64,000 nt of DNA from Rhizobium sp. Root1334 (GCF_001426665.1 NZ_LMEY01000007.1:1-64000); one strand, 5' to 3'. Shown: positions 25,381 to 35,460, numbered from the stretch's first letter. A program made the numbers and translations. The notes: generated by a model from the sequence alone, not told the origin.

Positions 25381-26982
25381 ATGAGCACCGTTTCGGAAGC
25401 CACCAGCCGCCCAACGAACTTCGCGGGGTTTTGCCTGATCGGTGGAGCGTCTTTGGCCGCCTTGACCGAAGCCATCCCCGGGACAGTCCTCTCGTTCGCA
25501 CGCCTCGACATGATGGGGAAGGTTGCAGCGACGGCCGACGAATTTGCCCGGATGGATTTTGGCTATACAACCGCGAAGCTCATTGGCTTCGTCATGACTG
25601 CATGGCTAGCCGGGCGTTTCACGCTGGCCTCATCCTTGGCGACAGCAACGATCACAATGACGGTCGCGTCGGGATTTGCAGCCGTCACGGAGGAATTGCA
25701 TTCCCTCTTTGTGTTACGTCTTCTCCAGGGCATGGCGGGAGGTGTCATTCTGGTGAGCGCCCAGTCAATGCTCCTCAAGTCATATGCTTGGCGGCATCAA
25801 CCGTTCGTCCAGAGTGTCTTCGCCGTCACCGCGGTGGTTGCCCCTGCAACGCTTGTTCCCTACCTCCACGGCTGGCTGCTCGACAGTCATTCCTGGGTGT
25901 GGATATTCCTGGGTGTCATCCCGATCGGCCTGACCGCGCTCGCTCTCCTGTTGCTGGGCCCTTCATTGGAGGGAGAGGCACCAAAGCCAATCCGGATGAA
26001 CTGGCCATCGCTCGCTTGGTTCGCTGTCGCCGTGTCATCGCTGACCTACGTTTTAAACCAGGGCAATCGTTGGGACTGGTTTGAGGAGCCCACCATTGTC
26101 TTGTTCGCCGCAATCGGCATAGCCGCGCTCGCCGTCGTTGTCGGCTGTCATTTCGTTGGCGATAAGAATCGTCGTCTTCTGGACTTCTCGGTGTTCATGA
26201 ACAGCGGGTTCAGCTTCGGTTTTTTGGCAAGCTTCGCGGCCGGTTTTGCTCTCCTTGGCAGCAGTTACCTGATCCCGTCCTTCGCCATCTCGATACTGCG
26301 AATGACACCGATGGAGGCCGGCGCGCTCCTGCTGCCGAGCTCGGCCGCCTTCATCACTACACTCTTCTTCACGGCCTTCATCATCAATCGCGGCGCGCCC
26401 CCAGCGCTCACCATCCCCTTCGGCATCCTGGGCCTCATGCTGGCGATGTGGATGCTGTCCGGTTCAACCAGTGGCAGCGGTATCCCTGACATGTTGCCCG
26501 GTGTCCTGGTTCGTGGATGCGCGCTTGGATTTCTGTTTCTCTCAATCACCCTCATCACGATGTTTGGACTTAATGGATCGGCAGTCGTCACCGCCGTCGC
26601 CCTTTTCAACGCCGGTCGACAAACTGGGGGTCTCGGGGGCATTTCGTTCCTGCAAACATTCGTGGAAGATCAGACGGCCCAAAACCGCGCCGTGCTTGCC
26701 GCCTACATCACGCCAGGTCGTCCGGAAGTTATCGATCACCTGTCCGGCCTTGCACAGTATTTCTCGACCCACGGCCTGGAACACGGGGCGCACAAGGCAT
26801 CTGCGCTTCTGATGGGCAAGTCCGTCGCGTTGCAGTCGACGACGATCGCCTTCAACTCCGCCTTCTTTTCCGTGGCACTATTTTTCCTGGGCGCTGCACC
26901 GGTCCTGATCGTCTCGAAGATCATCATCGGAAAGGTGATCGCTAAGCGCCTTCGGGTTGCGGGCCAGATCGCGATGCCTTAG
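25381..26982 (+). CDS. MFS transporter, DHA2/EmrB-like
   Basis: The 533-residue membrane protein has about 14 hydrophobic segments and the EmrB-like landmarks VTEELHSLFVLRLLQGMAGG in the third to fourth helix and a DSHSWVWIFLGVIPIG segment. Members are proton-driven efflux pumps, often for drugs or aromatic compounds. ATG 25381 is chosen by similarity; 99 upstream in-frame codons are unlike the family. No partner EmrA gene is present. Its stop overlaps the stop of the convergent LysR gene. Confidence 0.85.
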   Translation: MSTVSEATSRPTNFAGFCLIGGASLAALTEAIPGTVLSFARLDMMGKVAATADEFARMDFGYTTAKLIGFVMTAWLAGRFTLASSLATATITMTVASGFAAVTEELHSLFVLRLLQGMAGGVILVSAQSMLLKSYAWRHQPFVQSVFAVTAVVAPATLVPYLHGWLLDSHSWVWIFLGVIPIGLTALALLLLGPSLEGEAPKPIRMNWPSLAWFAVAVSSLTYVLNQGNRWDWFEEPTIVLFAAIGIAALAVVVGCHFVGDKNRRLLDFSVFMNSGFSFGFLASFAAGFALLGSSYLIPSFAISILRMTPMEAGALLLPSSAAFITTLFFTAFIINRGAPPALTIPFGILGLMLAMWMLSGSTSGSGIPDMLPGVLVRGCALGFLFLSITLITMFGLNGSAVVTAVALFNAGRQTGGLGGISFLQTFVEDQTAQNRAVLAAYITPGRPEVIDHLSGLAQYFSTHGLEHGAHKASALLMGKSVALQSTTIAFNSAFFSVALFFLGAAPVLIVSKIIIGKVIAKRLRVAGQIAMP

Positions 26983-27878
26983 GCCATCCACTTTCGATGT
27001 TCGAAGAAGCGTTCAACGAGAAGTTCGATAAAGAGCCTTACTTTGGTCGGAAGTTGCCTTCGTTCCGGAAACAGAGCATCGATGGAAAATTCGACGCCCC
27101 GGTAATTGGGCATATTTGATATAAGCCGGCCGGCCTTCAGATCATCGAAGACCAGGAAGCTCGGTGCAAGGAATACGCCGTGTCCGTCGATTGCCAATTC
27201 CCTGAGAGTTTGCGGGCTGTTCGAAACGAAGTTGCCCTCAATCTTGACCTCTTCCTTGACACCCGCGCTGTTCTCAAAGTGCCAGGACGTTCCGTAGGCA
27301 TAGTGCGAGTATTGCAAGCAATTATGGCTTGCAAGATCACTTGGTTGTTCCGGCGCCGGATGTGATTTGAGGTAGTCGGGAGAGCAGACAACAAAGTGTC
27401 GCCATGGCGTTAGTTTGCGGGCGATAAGGCGGGAATCCCTCAACGTCGTCCTGATGACGAGGTCATAGCCCTCCTCGATCATATCGATCATCCGCTCGCC
27501 AATATCCAGCTCGATAACCACCGAAGAATATTGCTGCATGTACTCGCTCATGAGTGGGACGAGAAACGGGGCGATGGCGGTGCTTGTGTATATTTTAAGC
27601 TTTCCCCGGGGTGTTGATACCAACGCGCCGGCGAACTGATCTGCTTCGTCGAGATCAGCAAGGATCTGCGAGGAGCGGTCATAGTAGAATTTGCCGGTTT
27701 CGGTGAGGTTGACCCTTCGCGTCGTCCTGTTCAGCAATCGGACGCCGAGGCGATCTTCCAGAGATTGAACGTGGTTGGCCACCATGCTTGTTGACATGTT
27801 CATGCGCCTTGCGGCTGCAGAAAATCCCCCGCATTCAACGACTTGTCCAAAGACTGCCAAGCTTGTCAGCCGATCCAT
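26979..27878 (-). CDS. LysR family regulator (CrgA/PtxR-like branch)
   Basis: The 299-residue protein begins MDRLTSLAVFGQVVECGGFS and has the helix-turn-helix region MNMSTSMVANHVQSLEDRLG, typical of the branch that regulates efflux and oxidoreductase genes; the effector domain includes YDLVIRTT and ELAIDGHGVFLAPS. The last bases of its gene overlap the last bases of the MFS gene on the other strand (stop codons interlock). It probably controls the MFS exporter, given the shared promoter sequence. Confidence 0.85.
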   Translation of the reverse strand: MDRLTSLAVFGQVVECGGFSAAARRMNMSTSMVANHVQSLEDRLGVRLLNRTTRRVNLTETGKFYYDRSSQILADLDEADQFAGALVSTPRGKLKIYTSTAIAPFLVPLMSEYMQQYSSVVIELDIGERMIDMIEEGYDLVIRTTLRDSRLIARKLTPWRHFVVCSPDYLKSHPAPEQPSDLASHNCLQYSHYAYGTSWHFENSAGVKEEVKIEGNFVSNSPQTLRELAIDGHGVFLAPSFLVFDDLKAGRLISNMPNYRGVEFSIDALFPERRQLPTKVRLFIELLVERFFEHRKWMA

Positions 27879-28713
27879 GCTTTCCTCCGATTATGCACTC
27901 AGGCTTTACGATCCTTACACAATCTCTGAGATTATCAAATCATACGTTAAGGTGCATTTCCCTTCTCCCAGAAACACTAATCCACGTCGGGCAGCAACGA
28001 AGTATATGAAAATGGCGGAGTGAGACCCTAACCATATGTCGGAGATCGTCGAAACACGTTCCGTCAAGAACGGAACTGTGGGTTTGCGCATCGGTTTCGG
28101 TAGGTGCAAAAGGCAAGCAAGTTGTCAGGAGCGGCGCGATCGCCATTCTTTAGCTTGCGAAGCCGCCGACTACGGGTACCAATTCCGGACGTTCAGCCGC
28201 TTTCCCGAGATGACCGACAACGGCCTATTGGAAAGCCGATTGTACCGCCATTGCCTCAAATTTTTCCGGCTCTTTCAAGGAAGGAGACGGAGGGTCCTAT
28301 TCTGCCGCGCATCGACGACCCAGTTTTTCAGGCGATACTGTCGCATCCCAAGGCGGACGTTAAGACGGGCAGAACCGCGATCGCAATATCGACTCCCCGA
28401 TTAAGCTTCCTTTGCCAAGAAACGGCCGCAATGAAGCAGCCAGTCACGCTAGCAACAGAGCCCACTCCAAGAGTTCACCCTGTACACCTTAAAGGCGGAA
28501 CCCGACAGTCCGCAACCGCTCGCGCCAGGAGACCTATACGTAGGTATGGATTGCGACGACAAGCACTGCGAGAAAGACTGCGTTCGATATCGTTTCTGGA
28601 GAAAACTTCGCTCATATCTTCCTACCCCTCTCACCAGAGTGGCTGATAGATCAGCGCCCCAAAGTCAACATTCGTCTTCGGAACGAAAAAGAGACCCAAA
28701 CCGAGAAGACCCG
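27879..28713. other. Long leader/intergenic region before the dehydrogenase operon
   Basis: More than 800 bases lie between the LysR gene and the gluconate dehydrogenase operon. Several overlapping open frames are present, but none is protein-like or has a good ribosome site. The region carries the STY-box-like dyad at 28535-28547. It is longer than a normal promoter and may hide a small RNA or decayed genes. Confidence 0.4.
28535..28547 (-). promoter_or_regulatory. STY-box-like dyad, copy 1
   Basis: The minus strand reads ATAC-CTAC-GTATA, and the wider ACCTA-CGTA-TAGGT is a perfect 5-bp-arm palindrome. It lies 166 bases before the gluconate dehydrogenase operon. Confidence 0.45.
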
Positions 28714-29463
28714 ATGAAACCCCCACTACCGTTCAAGCAGAGCCGGAGGCATTTCCTCGCTTCCGGCGTCGCGGCCATTTTCGTGGCCGTAGCGTCAACA
28801 GCTGGCGCCACCATCATCAAGGGCGTCGCGCCTTTCAAGCCGTTCGACTACAACCCGCCCGAAACTCTGGGTACGGGCGGATGGTATTTTTTCACACCGC
28901 AGGAGGCGCGGCTGATGGAAGCGCTGGTCGAGTGTCTCATCCCCGCCGACGAACTGAGCGTCAGCGGTCTGGATGCCGGATGTGCCGAATTCATCGACCG
29001 TCAGTTGGCCGGTTCCTACGGGACCTTCGAGCGTCTCTACATGCAGGGGCCATTCGTGGCCGGAACGCCCGAGCAAGGCGACCAATCGCCGCTGGTCCCG
29101 CAGCGACGCTATCGCCTCGGACTTGCTGCACTGGAAAGACACTGTCAGCAGACCCTCGGCAAGAGCTTTGTCGAACTGCCGGGCGAGCAGAAAGACCAAG
29201 TCATCACGTCGGTACAAAACGGTGAGATCGTTTTCAAAGACATCGACTCGAAAATGTTCTTCGCGATTTTGCTGCAAAACACGATGGAAGGCTTTTTCGC
29301 CGATCCGATCTACGGCGGCAACCGGGACATGGTTTCCTGGAAAATGCTCGGCTTCCCCGGCGCACGCTATGATTATCGCGACTATATCGACCGTCACAAT
29401 GAAAAACTCGATCTGCCGCCACTGAGTATTTCCGGCCGCCCCGAATGGCACAAGAAAGGTTAG
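28714..29463 (+). CDS. Gluconate 2-dehydrogenase-like subunit 3 (TAT-exported)
   Basis: The 249-residue protein opens with a twin-arginine signal (SRRHFLASGVAAIF) and continues with the subunit 3 domain: WYFFTPQEARLMEALVECLI, DAGCAEFIDRQLAG and YGGNRDMVSWKMLGFPGARY, all typical of the small subunit of membrane-bound sugar/gluconate dehydrogenases. It escorts the flavoprotein, which lacks its own signal, across the inner membrane and anchors it. A GAGAAG ribosome site supports ATG 28714. It is first in a three-gene operon; its stop abuts the next start. Confidence 0.88.
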   Translation: MKPPLPFKQSRRHFLASGVAAIFVAVASTAGATIIKGVAPFKPFDYNPPETLGTGGWYFFTPQEARLMEALVECLIPADELSVSGLDAGCAEFIDRQLAGSYGTFERLYMQGPFVAGTPEQGDQSPLVPQRRYRLGLAALERHCQQTLGKSFVELPGEQKDQVITSVQNGEIVFKDIDSKMFFAILLQNTMEGFFADPIYGGNRDMVSWKMLGFPGARYDYRDYIDRHNEKLDLPPLSISGRPEWHKKG

Positions 29464-31233
29464 ATGATGGCAAAGAGACTTCCTCCAACAGACGCTGTCA
29501 TCATAGGGCTCGGGTGGGCAGGCGCCATCATCGCCAACGAACTGACCGATGAAGGCCTTCAGGTCGTCGCGCTCGAGCGTGGACCGTGGCGCGACACGGC
29601 CGCGGATTTCAACATTGCCACGGCTCCTGACGAACTCCGCTACTCACAGCGCCAGGACCTGATGTTGCGGACGGCGCAGAACACGATTACCATGCGCAAC
29701 AATCCCGGACAGAAAGCCCTGCCTATGCGCAACTGGGGCTCGTTCCATCCGGGGAACGGCACCGGCGGCGCGGGCAACCACTGGGCCGGGATCACCTTCC
29801 GTTTCCAGCCCGAAGAGTTCCGGCTCAAGAGCCATTTGACCGAACGATACGGTTCTACGGCAGTCCCCGAGCAGCTGACTTTGCAGGACTGGGGCACCGA
29901 CTGGACCGAAATGGAGCCGTTCTACGATGCCTTCGACAAAGTGGCTGGAACCTCGGGCAAAGCTGGCAATCTCGAAAACAAGATCCAAGACGGCGGCAAC
30001 CCCTACGAGGGGCCGCGCTCGAGCGAGTATCCGACCCGGCCGCTGAGGCAGCCGTACGGACCAACGCTCTTCGCCCAGGCGGCGCGCGATATGGGCTACA
30101 AGCCGTTTCCGGTGCCTTCGGCACTCATCTCCGAGCCTTACACAAACTCCCTCGGCGTAACGATGGGACCGTGCACATTCTGCGGTTTCTGCACGAACTA
30201 CGGCTGCGCGAACTACTCTAAGGCAACCGCGATCACCACGATCATTCCGGTTCTAGTGCGCAAGTCGAACTTTACCTGTCGAACCAACTCCGAGGTCTTG
30301 CGTATCCTCATGGACGCAAGTGGCAAACGGGCCACGGGCGTGGTTTTCGTAGACAGCTCCGGCGAAGAATGGGAGCAGCCGGCAGACATCGTAATCGTGA
30401 CCGCCTTCACCTTCGAAAACGTTCGCCTCATGCTGCTATCAGGTGTCGGCGAGCCCTACGATCCGATCACCAATACAGGGACGACGGGCCGTAACTACGC
30501 CTACCAGACCGCCAACGGCGTGCAGCTTTTCTTCGATGACAAGAATTTCAATCCGTTTATCGGAGCGGGTGCAGTCGGCATGGGGATCGACGATTTCAAC
30601 AACGACAACTTCGACCATTCCGGACTGGGTTTCATTGGTGGTGGGAGCATCCGCGTCACGCCGATCGGAGCTGCTCCCATCGGAAATCGCCCGACGCCGC
30701 CAGGGACCCCGACCTGGGGATCGGAATGGAAGAAGCAAACGGTGAAGAACTACCTGTCAACGATGTCGATCGGTTGTGAAGCGTCCAGCTACTCGATGCG
30801 AAACAACTATCTTTCGCTTGATCCGACTTATTGCGACAGGCTCGGGCGACCGCTTCTCCGCGTGACTTTCGATTTTCCCGAAAACGACCTCAAGATGGCT
30901 CAGTACTGTACCGACAAGGTCGGCGAGATCGCCAAAGCTATGAATCCGCGCCAGTACGTTAAAAACCCCTCTAAGGGTCACTGGAACGGAGGGCCATATC
31001 AATCCTCGCATGTCGTCGGTGGCTTCGTCATGGGCGCGGACCCCAAGACCAGTTCGGTGAATAAGTATCTCCAGAGTTGGGACGTATCGAACGTCTTCGT
31101 CGTGGGTGCATCGGCTTTCCCCCAAAACCCCGGCTACAACCCGACAGCCACAGTCGGAGCGCTAGCTTTCAAGGCGGCTGACGCAATCCGCACGTTGTAT
31201 GTCAAAAATCCAGGCCCATTGGTGCAAGCATGA
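29464..31233 (+). CDS. GMC flavoprotein subunit, gluconate 2-dehydrogenase-like
   Basis: The 589-residue FAD enzyme begins with the Rossmann motif VIIGLGWAGAIIANEL and has the GMC C-terminal motif (VGASAFPQNPGYNPTATVGA), with an upstream active-site His in QSSHVVGG. A Cys cluster at 237-248 (CTFCGFCTNYGC) may carry an iron-sulfur centre like that of membrane-bound FAD glucose dehydrogenases. It oxidises a sugar or sugar acid in the periplasm and passes electrons to the cytochrome encoded next. The substrate (gluconate, 2-ketogluconate, a polyol) cannot be fixed from sequence. It is translated directly after subunit 3 and overlaps the cytochrome start. Confidence 0.88.
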   Translation: MMAKRLPPTDAVIIGLGWAGAIIANELTDEGLQVVALERGPWRDTAADFNIATAPDELRYSQRQDLMLRTAQNTITMRNNPGQKALPMRNWGSFHPGNGTGGAGNHWAGITFRFQPEEFRLKSHLTERYGSTAVPEQLTLQDWGTDWTEMEPFYDAFDKVAGTSGKAGNLENKIQDGGNPYEGPRSSEYPTRPLRQPYGPTLFAQAARDMGYKPFPVPSALISEPYTNSLGVTMGPCTFCGFCTNYGCANYSKATAITTIIPVLVRKSNFTCRTNSEVLRILMDASGKRATGVVFVDSSGEEWEQPADIVIVTAFTFENVRLMLLSGVGEPYDPITNTGTTGRNYAYQTANGVQLFFDDKNFNPFIGAGAVGMGIDDFNNDNFDHSGLGFIGGGSIRVTPIGAAPIGNRPTPPGTPTWGSEWKKQTVKNYLSTMSIGCEASSYSMRNNYLSLDPTYCDRLGRPLLRVTFDFPENDLKMAQYCTDKVGEIAKAMNPRQYVKNPSKGHWNGGPYQSSHVVGGFVMGADPKTSSVNKYLQSWDVSNVFVVGASAFPQNPGYNPTATVGALAFKAADAIRTLYVKNPGPLVQA

Positions 31234-32459
31234 ACAATCTCCTTCTCAAGTCAGTGGGGATACTCGCGTTCACGGCGACCGCGGCTGTCGCCCAGGCCCC
31301 GCGTGACGACTCCTTTGAAAAGGTTGCCCGCGGTCGCTATCTCGCGACCCTCGCCGACTGCAGCGCGTGCCACACGGCCGCCGGAGGCGCTCCCTTCGCT
31401 GGCGGCGTCGTCCTGCAGACGCCATTCGGCGATCTCGTCGGAGCCAACATAACGCCCGATCCAGATACCGGAATCGGCCGCTACACCGAGGAGGAGTTTC
31501 AACGCGTCATGTCGGAAGGTATCGGCAAGGGTGGTTACCACCTCTACGGGGCCATGCCTTTTACCGCTTATACCAAGGTCTCGAAGTCCGACAATTCCGC
31601 GATCTACGCCTATCTCCGGTCGGTCGAACCGGTCAGGAACAAGGTCGAGACCAACCAGCTGCCGTTTCCGTTTAACATCCGCGCGAGCCTTATTGGCTGG
31701 AATTTTCTCAATTTTTCAAAAGGCGAATTTGAGAAGAACCCGGACAGGTCGGCCGAATGGAACCGCGGAGCCTACATCGTAGAGGGGCTTGGCCATTGCG
31801 GCACATGCCATACGCCCAAGACCTCTTTGGGAGGCGACGAGAACGACAGGTTCCTGGAGGGAGCAACATTACAGAACTGGCATGCGCCGAACATTACCGC
31901 CGATCGACACAGGGGTATCGGCTCATGGTCCACGGACGAGATCGTCCAGTACTTGAAAACGGGAACGAATAGATTTGACACTGCCTCAGGTCCCATGGCG
32001 GAAGAAGTCGAAAACTCCAGCCAACACTGGAACGACGCTGACCTAAACGCCGTCGCCGTCTACCTGAAGGAAAGCAGGACGTCCGCAACGGAGGTGCCGG
32101 ACGCGCTCGACGCGGACGACACTCGTATCGTGGCGGGCAAGAATATTTACGCTGACCGCTGTTCCGCCTGTCATACGCCGGACGGAAATGGCATTCCGCG
32201 CCTGTTCCCCAAGCTTTCCTCCGCACCGCTCGTAAACAGCGACGATCCGACTAGCCTAATCCGTGTAGTGTTGGCGGGCAGTAGGGCAGGCGGAACACAG
32301 GCTTCTCCGACCGGTCCTGCCATGCCTTCGTTTGCTTGGAACCTTTCAGACGACGACGTGGCAAACGTCCTGACCTACATTAGAAATAGGTGGGGCAACA
32401 GTGCCGTCCCAGTCGCGGCCAGCGAAGTCAAAGAGTTGAGAGAACAACTACAGGAATGA
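31230..32459 (+). CDS. Triheme cytochrome c subunit
   Basis: The 409-residue protein has a Sec signal peptide (cleavage after AVAQA) and three haem-binding CxxCH motifs: CSACH at 44-48, CGTCH at about 190-194 and CSACH at about 311-315. This is the standard layout of the cytochrome subunit of alcohol, aldehyde and gluconate dehydrogenases, which hands electrons to ubiquinone or a terminal oxidase. The ATG overlaps the flavoprotein stop (ATGA). No hydrophobic C-terminal anchor is evident, so attachment is probably through the complex. Confidence 0.92.
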   Translation: MNNLLLKSVGILAFTATAAVAQAPRDDSFEKVARGRYLATLADCSACHTAAGGAPFAGGVVLQTPFGDLVGANITPDPDTGIGRYTEEEFQRVMSEGIGKGGYHLYGAMPFTAYTKVSKSDNSAIYAYLRSVEPVRNKVETNQLPFPFNIRASLIGWNFLNFSKGEFEKNPDRSAEWNRGAYIVEGLGHCGTCHTPKTSLGGDENDRFLEGATLQNWHAPNITADRHRGIGSWSTDEIVQYLKTGTNRFDTASGPMAEEVENSSQHWNDADLNAVAVYLKESRTSATEVPDALDADDTRIVAGKNIYADRCSACHTPDGNGIPRLFPKLSSAPLVNSDDPTSLIRVVLAGSRAGGTQASPTGPAMPSFAWNLSDDDVANVLTYIRNRWGNSAVPVAASEVKELREQLQE

Positions 32460-33058
32460 CCGATCCACTATCCCGCTGCTTGTTTTCGCTGCCTATGTGT
32501 CGAACCGCCGAGCACCTCGGCCTAGGCAATCCTCTTCATATGGCTGACTCGACCGTCGACGGCAAAATCGCTGATCGTAAGAGATGGTCAGCAGCGGGGC
32601 AACGTCGACAACGCCATTATTGTTAGCGCCGTGCCGACCAAATGGTCCACAAGATCGCAGCGAGTCGTGGTGGTATAGCTATATGAGTTTAGCAATCGCC
32701 CCCCATTCTTCCTTGGCGTTGCGTCTGGCCCATTTTCGGGCTTCAACCGCCTGGCAGCGCAGGTTTCACAAAGTATGACCGACAACTGGTGGTGCTCGGG
32801 CATGCCTTCGCAAACTGAGTGTGCCGTCGTCTACCTCAGACATTGTGATTTCTTACGCGGTCTCGGCAGCAACCTAAACTTAAGTTAGGATTACCTACTC
32901 CAACGGCCGACGATAAGTTTGCCGAGAGCCGTCACCCCGAAACGCTCGAACCGGCTAAAGCCGGATAGTTAATTTTGAGCGCTTGTCCGTGCCCTTACGC
33001 ATCGCGTACTGCAGCACGGGGCGTGAACGGCTTGCATTAAAAAACATAGGAGCGCCTC
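32460..33058. other. Intergenic region with imperfect palindrome
   Basis: Six hundred bases without a supported gene. A near-palindrome CCTAAACTTAAGTTAGG at 32874-32890, centred on CTTAAG, lies 168 bases before the MBL hydrolase gene and is a candidate regulatory site. It does not fit the STY-box-like spacing. Confidence 0.35.
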
Positions 33059-34027
33059 ATGTCGCAGACAGAAGCAAAAACTCATACCCCAGGCCCGCCA
33101 CAGGCTAAGATCCCGGCTGAAAGCGCCTTTCATCCCGGTAAGGCCGGGGCGGGCGAACTCGTTCCTTCGCGCTACGCGTTGAAAATCGGGGACATCGACG
33201 TCATGGTCGTCAGCGACGGTGTCTTGCCGCTGCCGACACAAATGATGGGGCACAATGCCGACCCTACCATTCGTGCAAACTGGATGGCGGACATGTTCTT
33301 GCCTCCGGATTCTTTTGACTGGCCACTGAACGCCGTTGTGGTTCGTAGCGGTGATCAGACAATCCTGCTTGACGCCGGCCTTGGTCTCGATCCGGATCTG
33401 CACCTGCCGCGCGCAGGCCAACTCGTCCAGCGCCTTGCGGCCGCAGACATTGACCTCGGATCGGTGACGGACATCGTGCTTACGCACCTGCACATGGATC
33501 ACATCGGCGGACTGCTCGTCGAAGGCGTTAAGGAACGTCTTCGTTCTGACCTTAGAATCCACGCAGCAGCATCGGAGGTGGATTTCTGGAAGAACCCCGA
33601 CTTCACCCACACCAAAATGCCGGAAGGGTTCCCGGCCGCGCTGCGGGCGACCGCCAAACGTTTTCTGGAGGAATACGGAAACCACATCATTACGTTCGAC
33701 GAGCGCTACGAGGTCGCTCCAGGCGTAATTGTACGCCGCACGGGTGGACATACGCCCGGACACGCAGTGATCCGCGTGGCTTCAGGAAATGAAGCACTGA
33801 CGTTCGCCGGCGACGCCGTCTTCGCGGTCGGATTCGAACAGCCTGACTGGCACAACGGCTTCGAGCACGATCCGGAAGAAGCGGCGCGCGTCCGCATTGA
33901 CCTTCTGCGTCAGCTCGCAGATACGCGCGAACTCCTTGTGGCAACCCATCTTCCGTTCCCGTCACTCGGACGGGTGGCTGTCGCGGGCGACGCCTTCCGT
34001 TGGGTTCCGGTGTTCTGGGACTACTGA
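33059..34027 (+). CDS. Metallo-beta-lactamase-fold hydrolase
   Basis: The 322-residue protein has the metal-binding signature HLHMDH at 143-148, a further His in GGHTPGHAV, Asp in FAGDAVF and a last His in VATHLPFPS, so the two-metal site is complete. The fold and length fit the AHL-lactonase/quinoprotein-like branch of MBL hydrolases. A cytosolic N-terminal extension (about 45 residues) precedes the domain; no signal peptide is evident. A lactonase role next to a sugar dehydrogenase, which produces aldonolactones, is possible but inferred only from position. Confidence 0.8.
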   Translation: MSQTEAKTHTPGPPQAKIPAESAFHPGKAGAGELVPSRYALKIGDIDVMVVSDGVLPLPTQMMGHNADPTIRANWMADMFLPPDSFDWPLNAVVVRSGDQTILLDAGLGLDPDLHLPRAGQLVQRLAAADIDLGSVTDIVLTHLHMDHIGGLLVEGVKERLRSDLRIHAAASEVDFWKNPDFTHTKMPEGFPAALRATAKRFLEEYGNHIITFDERYEVAPGVIVRRTGGHTPGHAVIRVASGNEALTFAGDAVFAVGFEQPDWHNGFEHDPEEAARVRIDLLRQLADTRELLVATHLPFPSLGRVAVAGDAFRWVPVFWDY

Positions 34028-34383
34028 CACTTAGAGCATGACGCCTTGAGCGATCGTGTTGCTAGCGTTCGCCCGTCATTGAGCAACGATGCGGCGGTGG
34101 CCACACCATGCAGCAAGAGGCCCGAAGTAGCGAGGTCCGGAAGTCAACCGGACCTCGCACGAACTCTGTGCTTACAGCATCTCATCTTAGTGGAACGGTG
34201 TCACGTTCATCTCAGACCGCGAACTACCGCTTCATCTGTCACAGCAATCGCTCATTTATGTTCTGTTTGGACTGGCGATCAGCGGAGATGCGGACTGCAA
34301 TCGTGTTCGCCGAGTTCGACCCGCCACCGCCCCTAACGGAACATCGCTTGGTCCAATAAAAGTCAAATTGCGGAGTAGTCATT
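34028..34383. other. Intergenic region, no feature recognised
   Basis: About 355 bases between two co-oriented genes. Open frames are present but none is convincing. I saw no terminator, repeat or STY-box-like site. Confidence 0.35.
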
Positions 34384-35433
34384 ATGGCAGGTGAAATAGT
34401 CCCCGGCTTTCGTAAAACCGTGTCCCACTCTCTCGCGCAGTTTGGACGTCGTGCATTTGTGGCTGGCGCCGCGGCGTCGGCACTTGGTGTTGCGGTCCCT
34501 GAGCGTCTGATGGCTGCGACAAACGGAGATGGAACTTTGTTCTCAGAGACGCCGAGTCAGATTCAGGCCGGGGTGCTGAATGTCGGCTACTACGCTGCCG
34601 GCTCCCAAACGGCGCCGGCCGTCTTTCTTCTGCATGGCTTCCCTTACGATGTGCATAGCTACGTCAATGTGGCTCCGATGCTGGTTCAAAGGGGTTTCCG
34701 CGTGATTGTGCCGCATCTTCGCGGGCACGGAACGACAGCTTTCCTTGAAACTTCTACAGTCCGGTCCGGTGAGCAGGCTGCGATCGGTAGAGATCTCGTC
34801 GACCTAATGGACGCCCTCAAGATAGACCAAGCAATCTTTGCTGGGTACGACTGGGGAGGCCGCGCTGCATGCGTGGCGGCTGCGCTTTGGCCGGAGCGTT
34901 GCCTTGGACTCGTCTCGGTCAACAGCTACCTTATCCAGAATATCGCGAAGGCGCTTGAACCTGCGCCGGCGAAAGTCGAACGCGGGTTCTGGTATCAGTT
35001 TTATCTGCAGACGGAGAGGGGGCGGCAAGGGCTAGAGCGCAATCGCTCAGACATCGCCCGCATCATGTGGCATGACAACTCTCCAACCTGGGAGTTCGAC
35101 GAGGTGACGTTTCAGCGCAGTGCACGATCTTTCAACAACCCGGACTTCGTCGACGTTGTCGTCCATTCCTATCGCCATCGACTTGGCGGCGCACCAGGAT
35201 ATCCCGATTATATGAAGCTGGAAGCTCTGCTCGCATTACAGCCACAGATCACCGTACCAACCGTGACTCTGGATGGGGACTCGGACGGGGTCGTCGCAGC
35301 CACTGACGGAAGTTCGACGTCGGCAAAATTCGTCAAGCGTGTGCACCACATTATTCGCGGTGTTGGGCATAATCTACCCCAAGAGGCACCCTACGCATTC
35401 GCGAACGCCATCGTTGAAGTAGGGGCAATGTAG
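34384..35433 (+). CDS. Exported alpha/beta hydrolase, epoxide hydrolase-like
   Basis: The 349-residue protein has a twin-arginine-like leader (FGRRAFVAGAAASALG) followed by an alpha/beta hydrolase domain with the oxyanion motif HGFPYD, PHLRGHG and nucleophile elbow GYDWGG (Asp156). The catalytic His is near 329 (RGVGHNLPQEAP). An Asp nucleophile before WGG is the mark of epoxide hydrolases and haloalkane dehalogenases, not esterases. Export of such an enzyme is uncommon. An STY-box-like dyad lies just downstream, not upstream. Confidence 0.8.
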   Translation: MAGEIVPGFRKTVSHSLAQFGRRAFVAGAAASALGVAVPERLMAATNGDGTLFSETPSQIQAGVLNVGYYAAGSQTAPAVFLLHGFPYDVHSYVNVAPMLVQRGFRVIVPHLRGHGTTAFLETSTVRSGEQAAIGRDLVDLMDALKIDQAIFAGYDWGGRAACVAAALWPERCLGLVSVNSYLIQNIAKALEPAPAKVERGFWYQFYLQTERGRQGLERNRSDIARIMWHDNSPTWEFDEVTFQRSARSFNNPDFVDVVVHSYRHRLGGAPGYPDYMKLEALLALQPQITVPTVTLDGDSDGVVAATDGSSTSAKFVKRVHHIIRGVGHNLPQEAPYAFANAIVEVGAM

Positions 35434-35460
35434 GGATCTGCGCCGACCACACTTGGTCCC

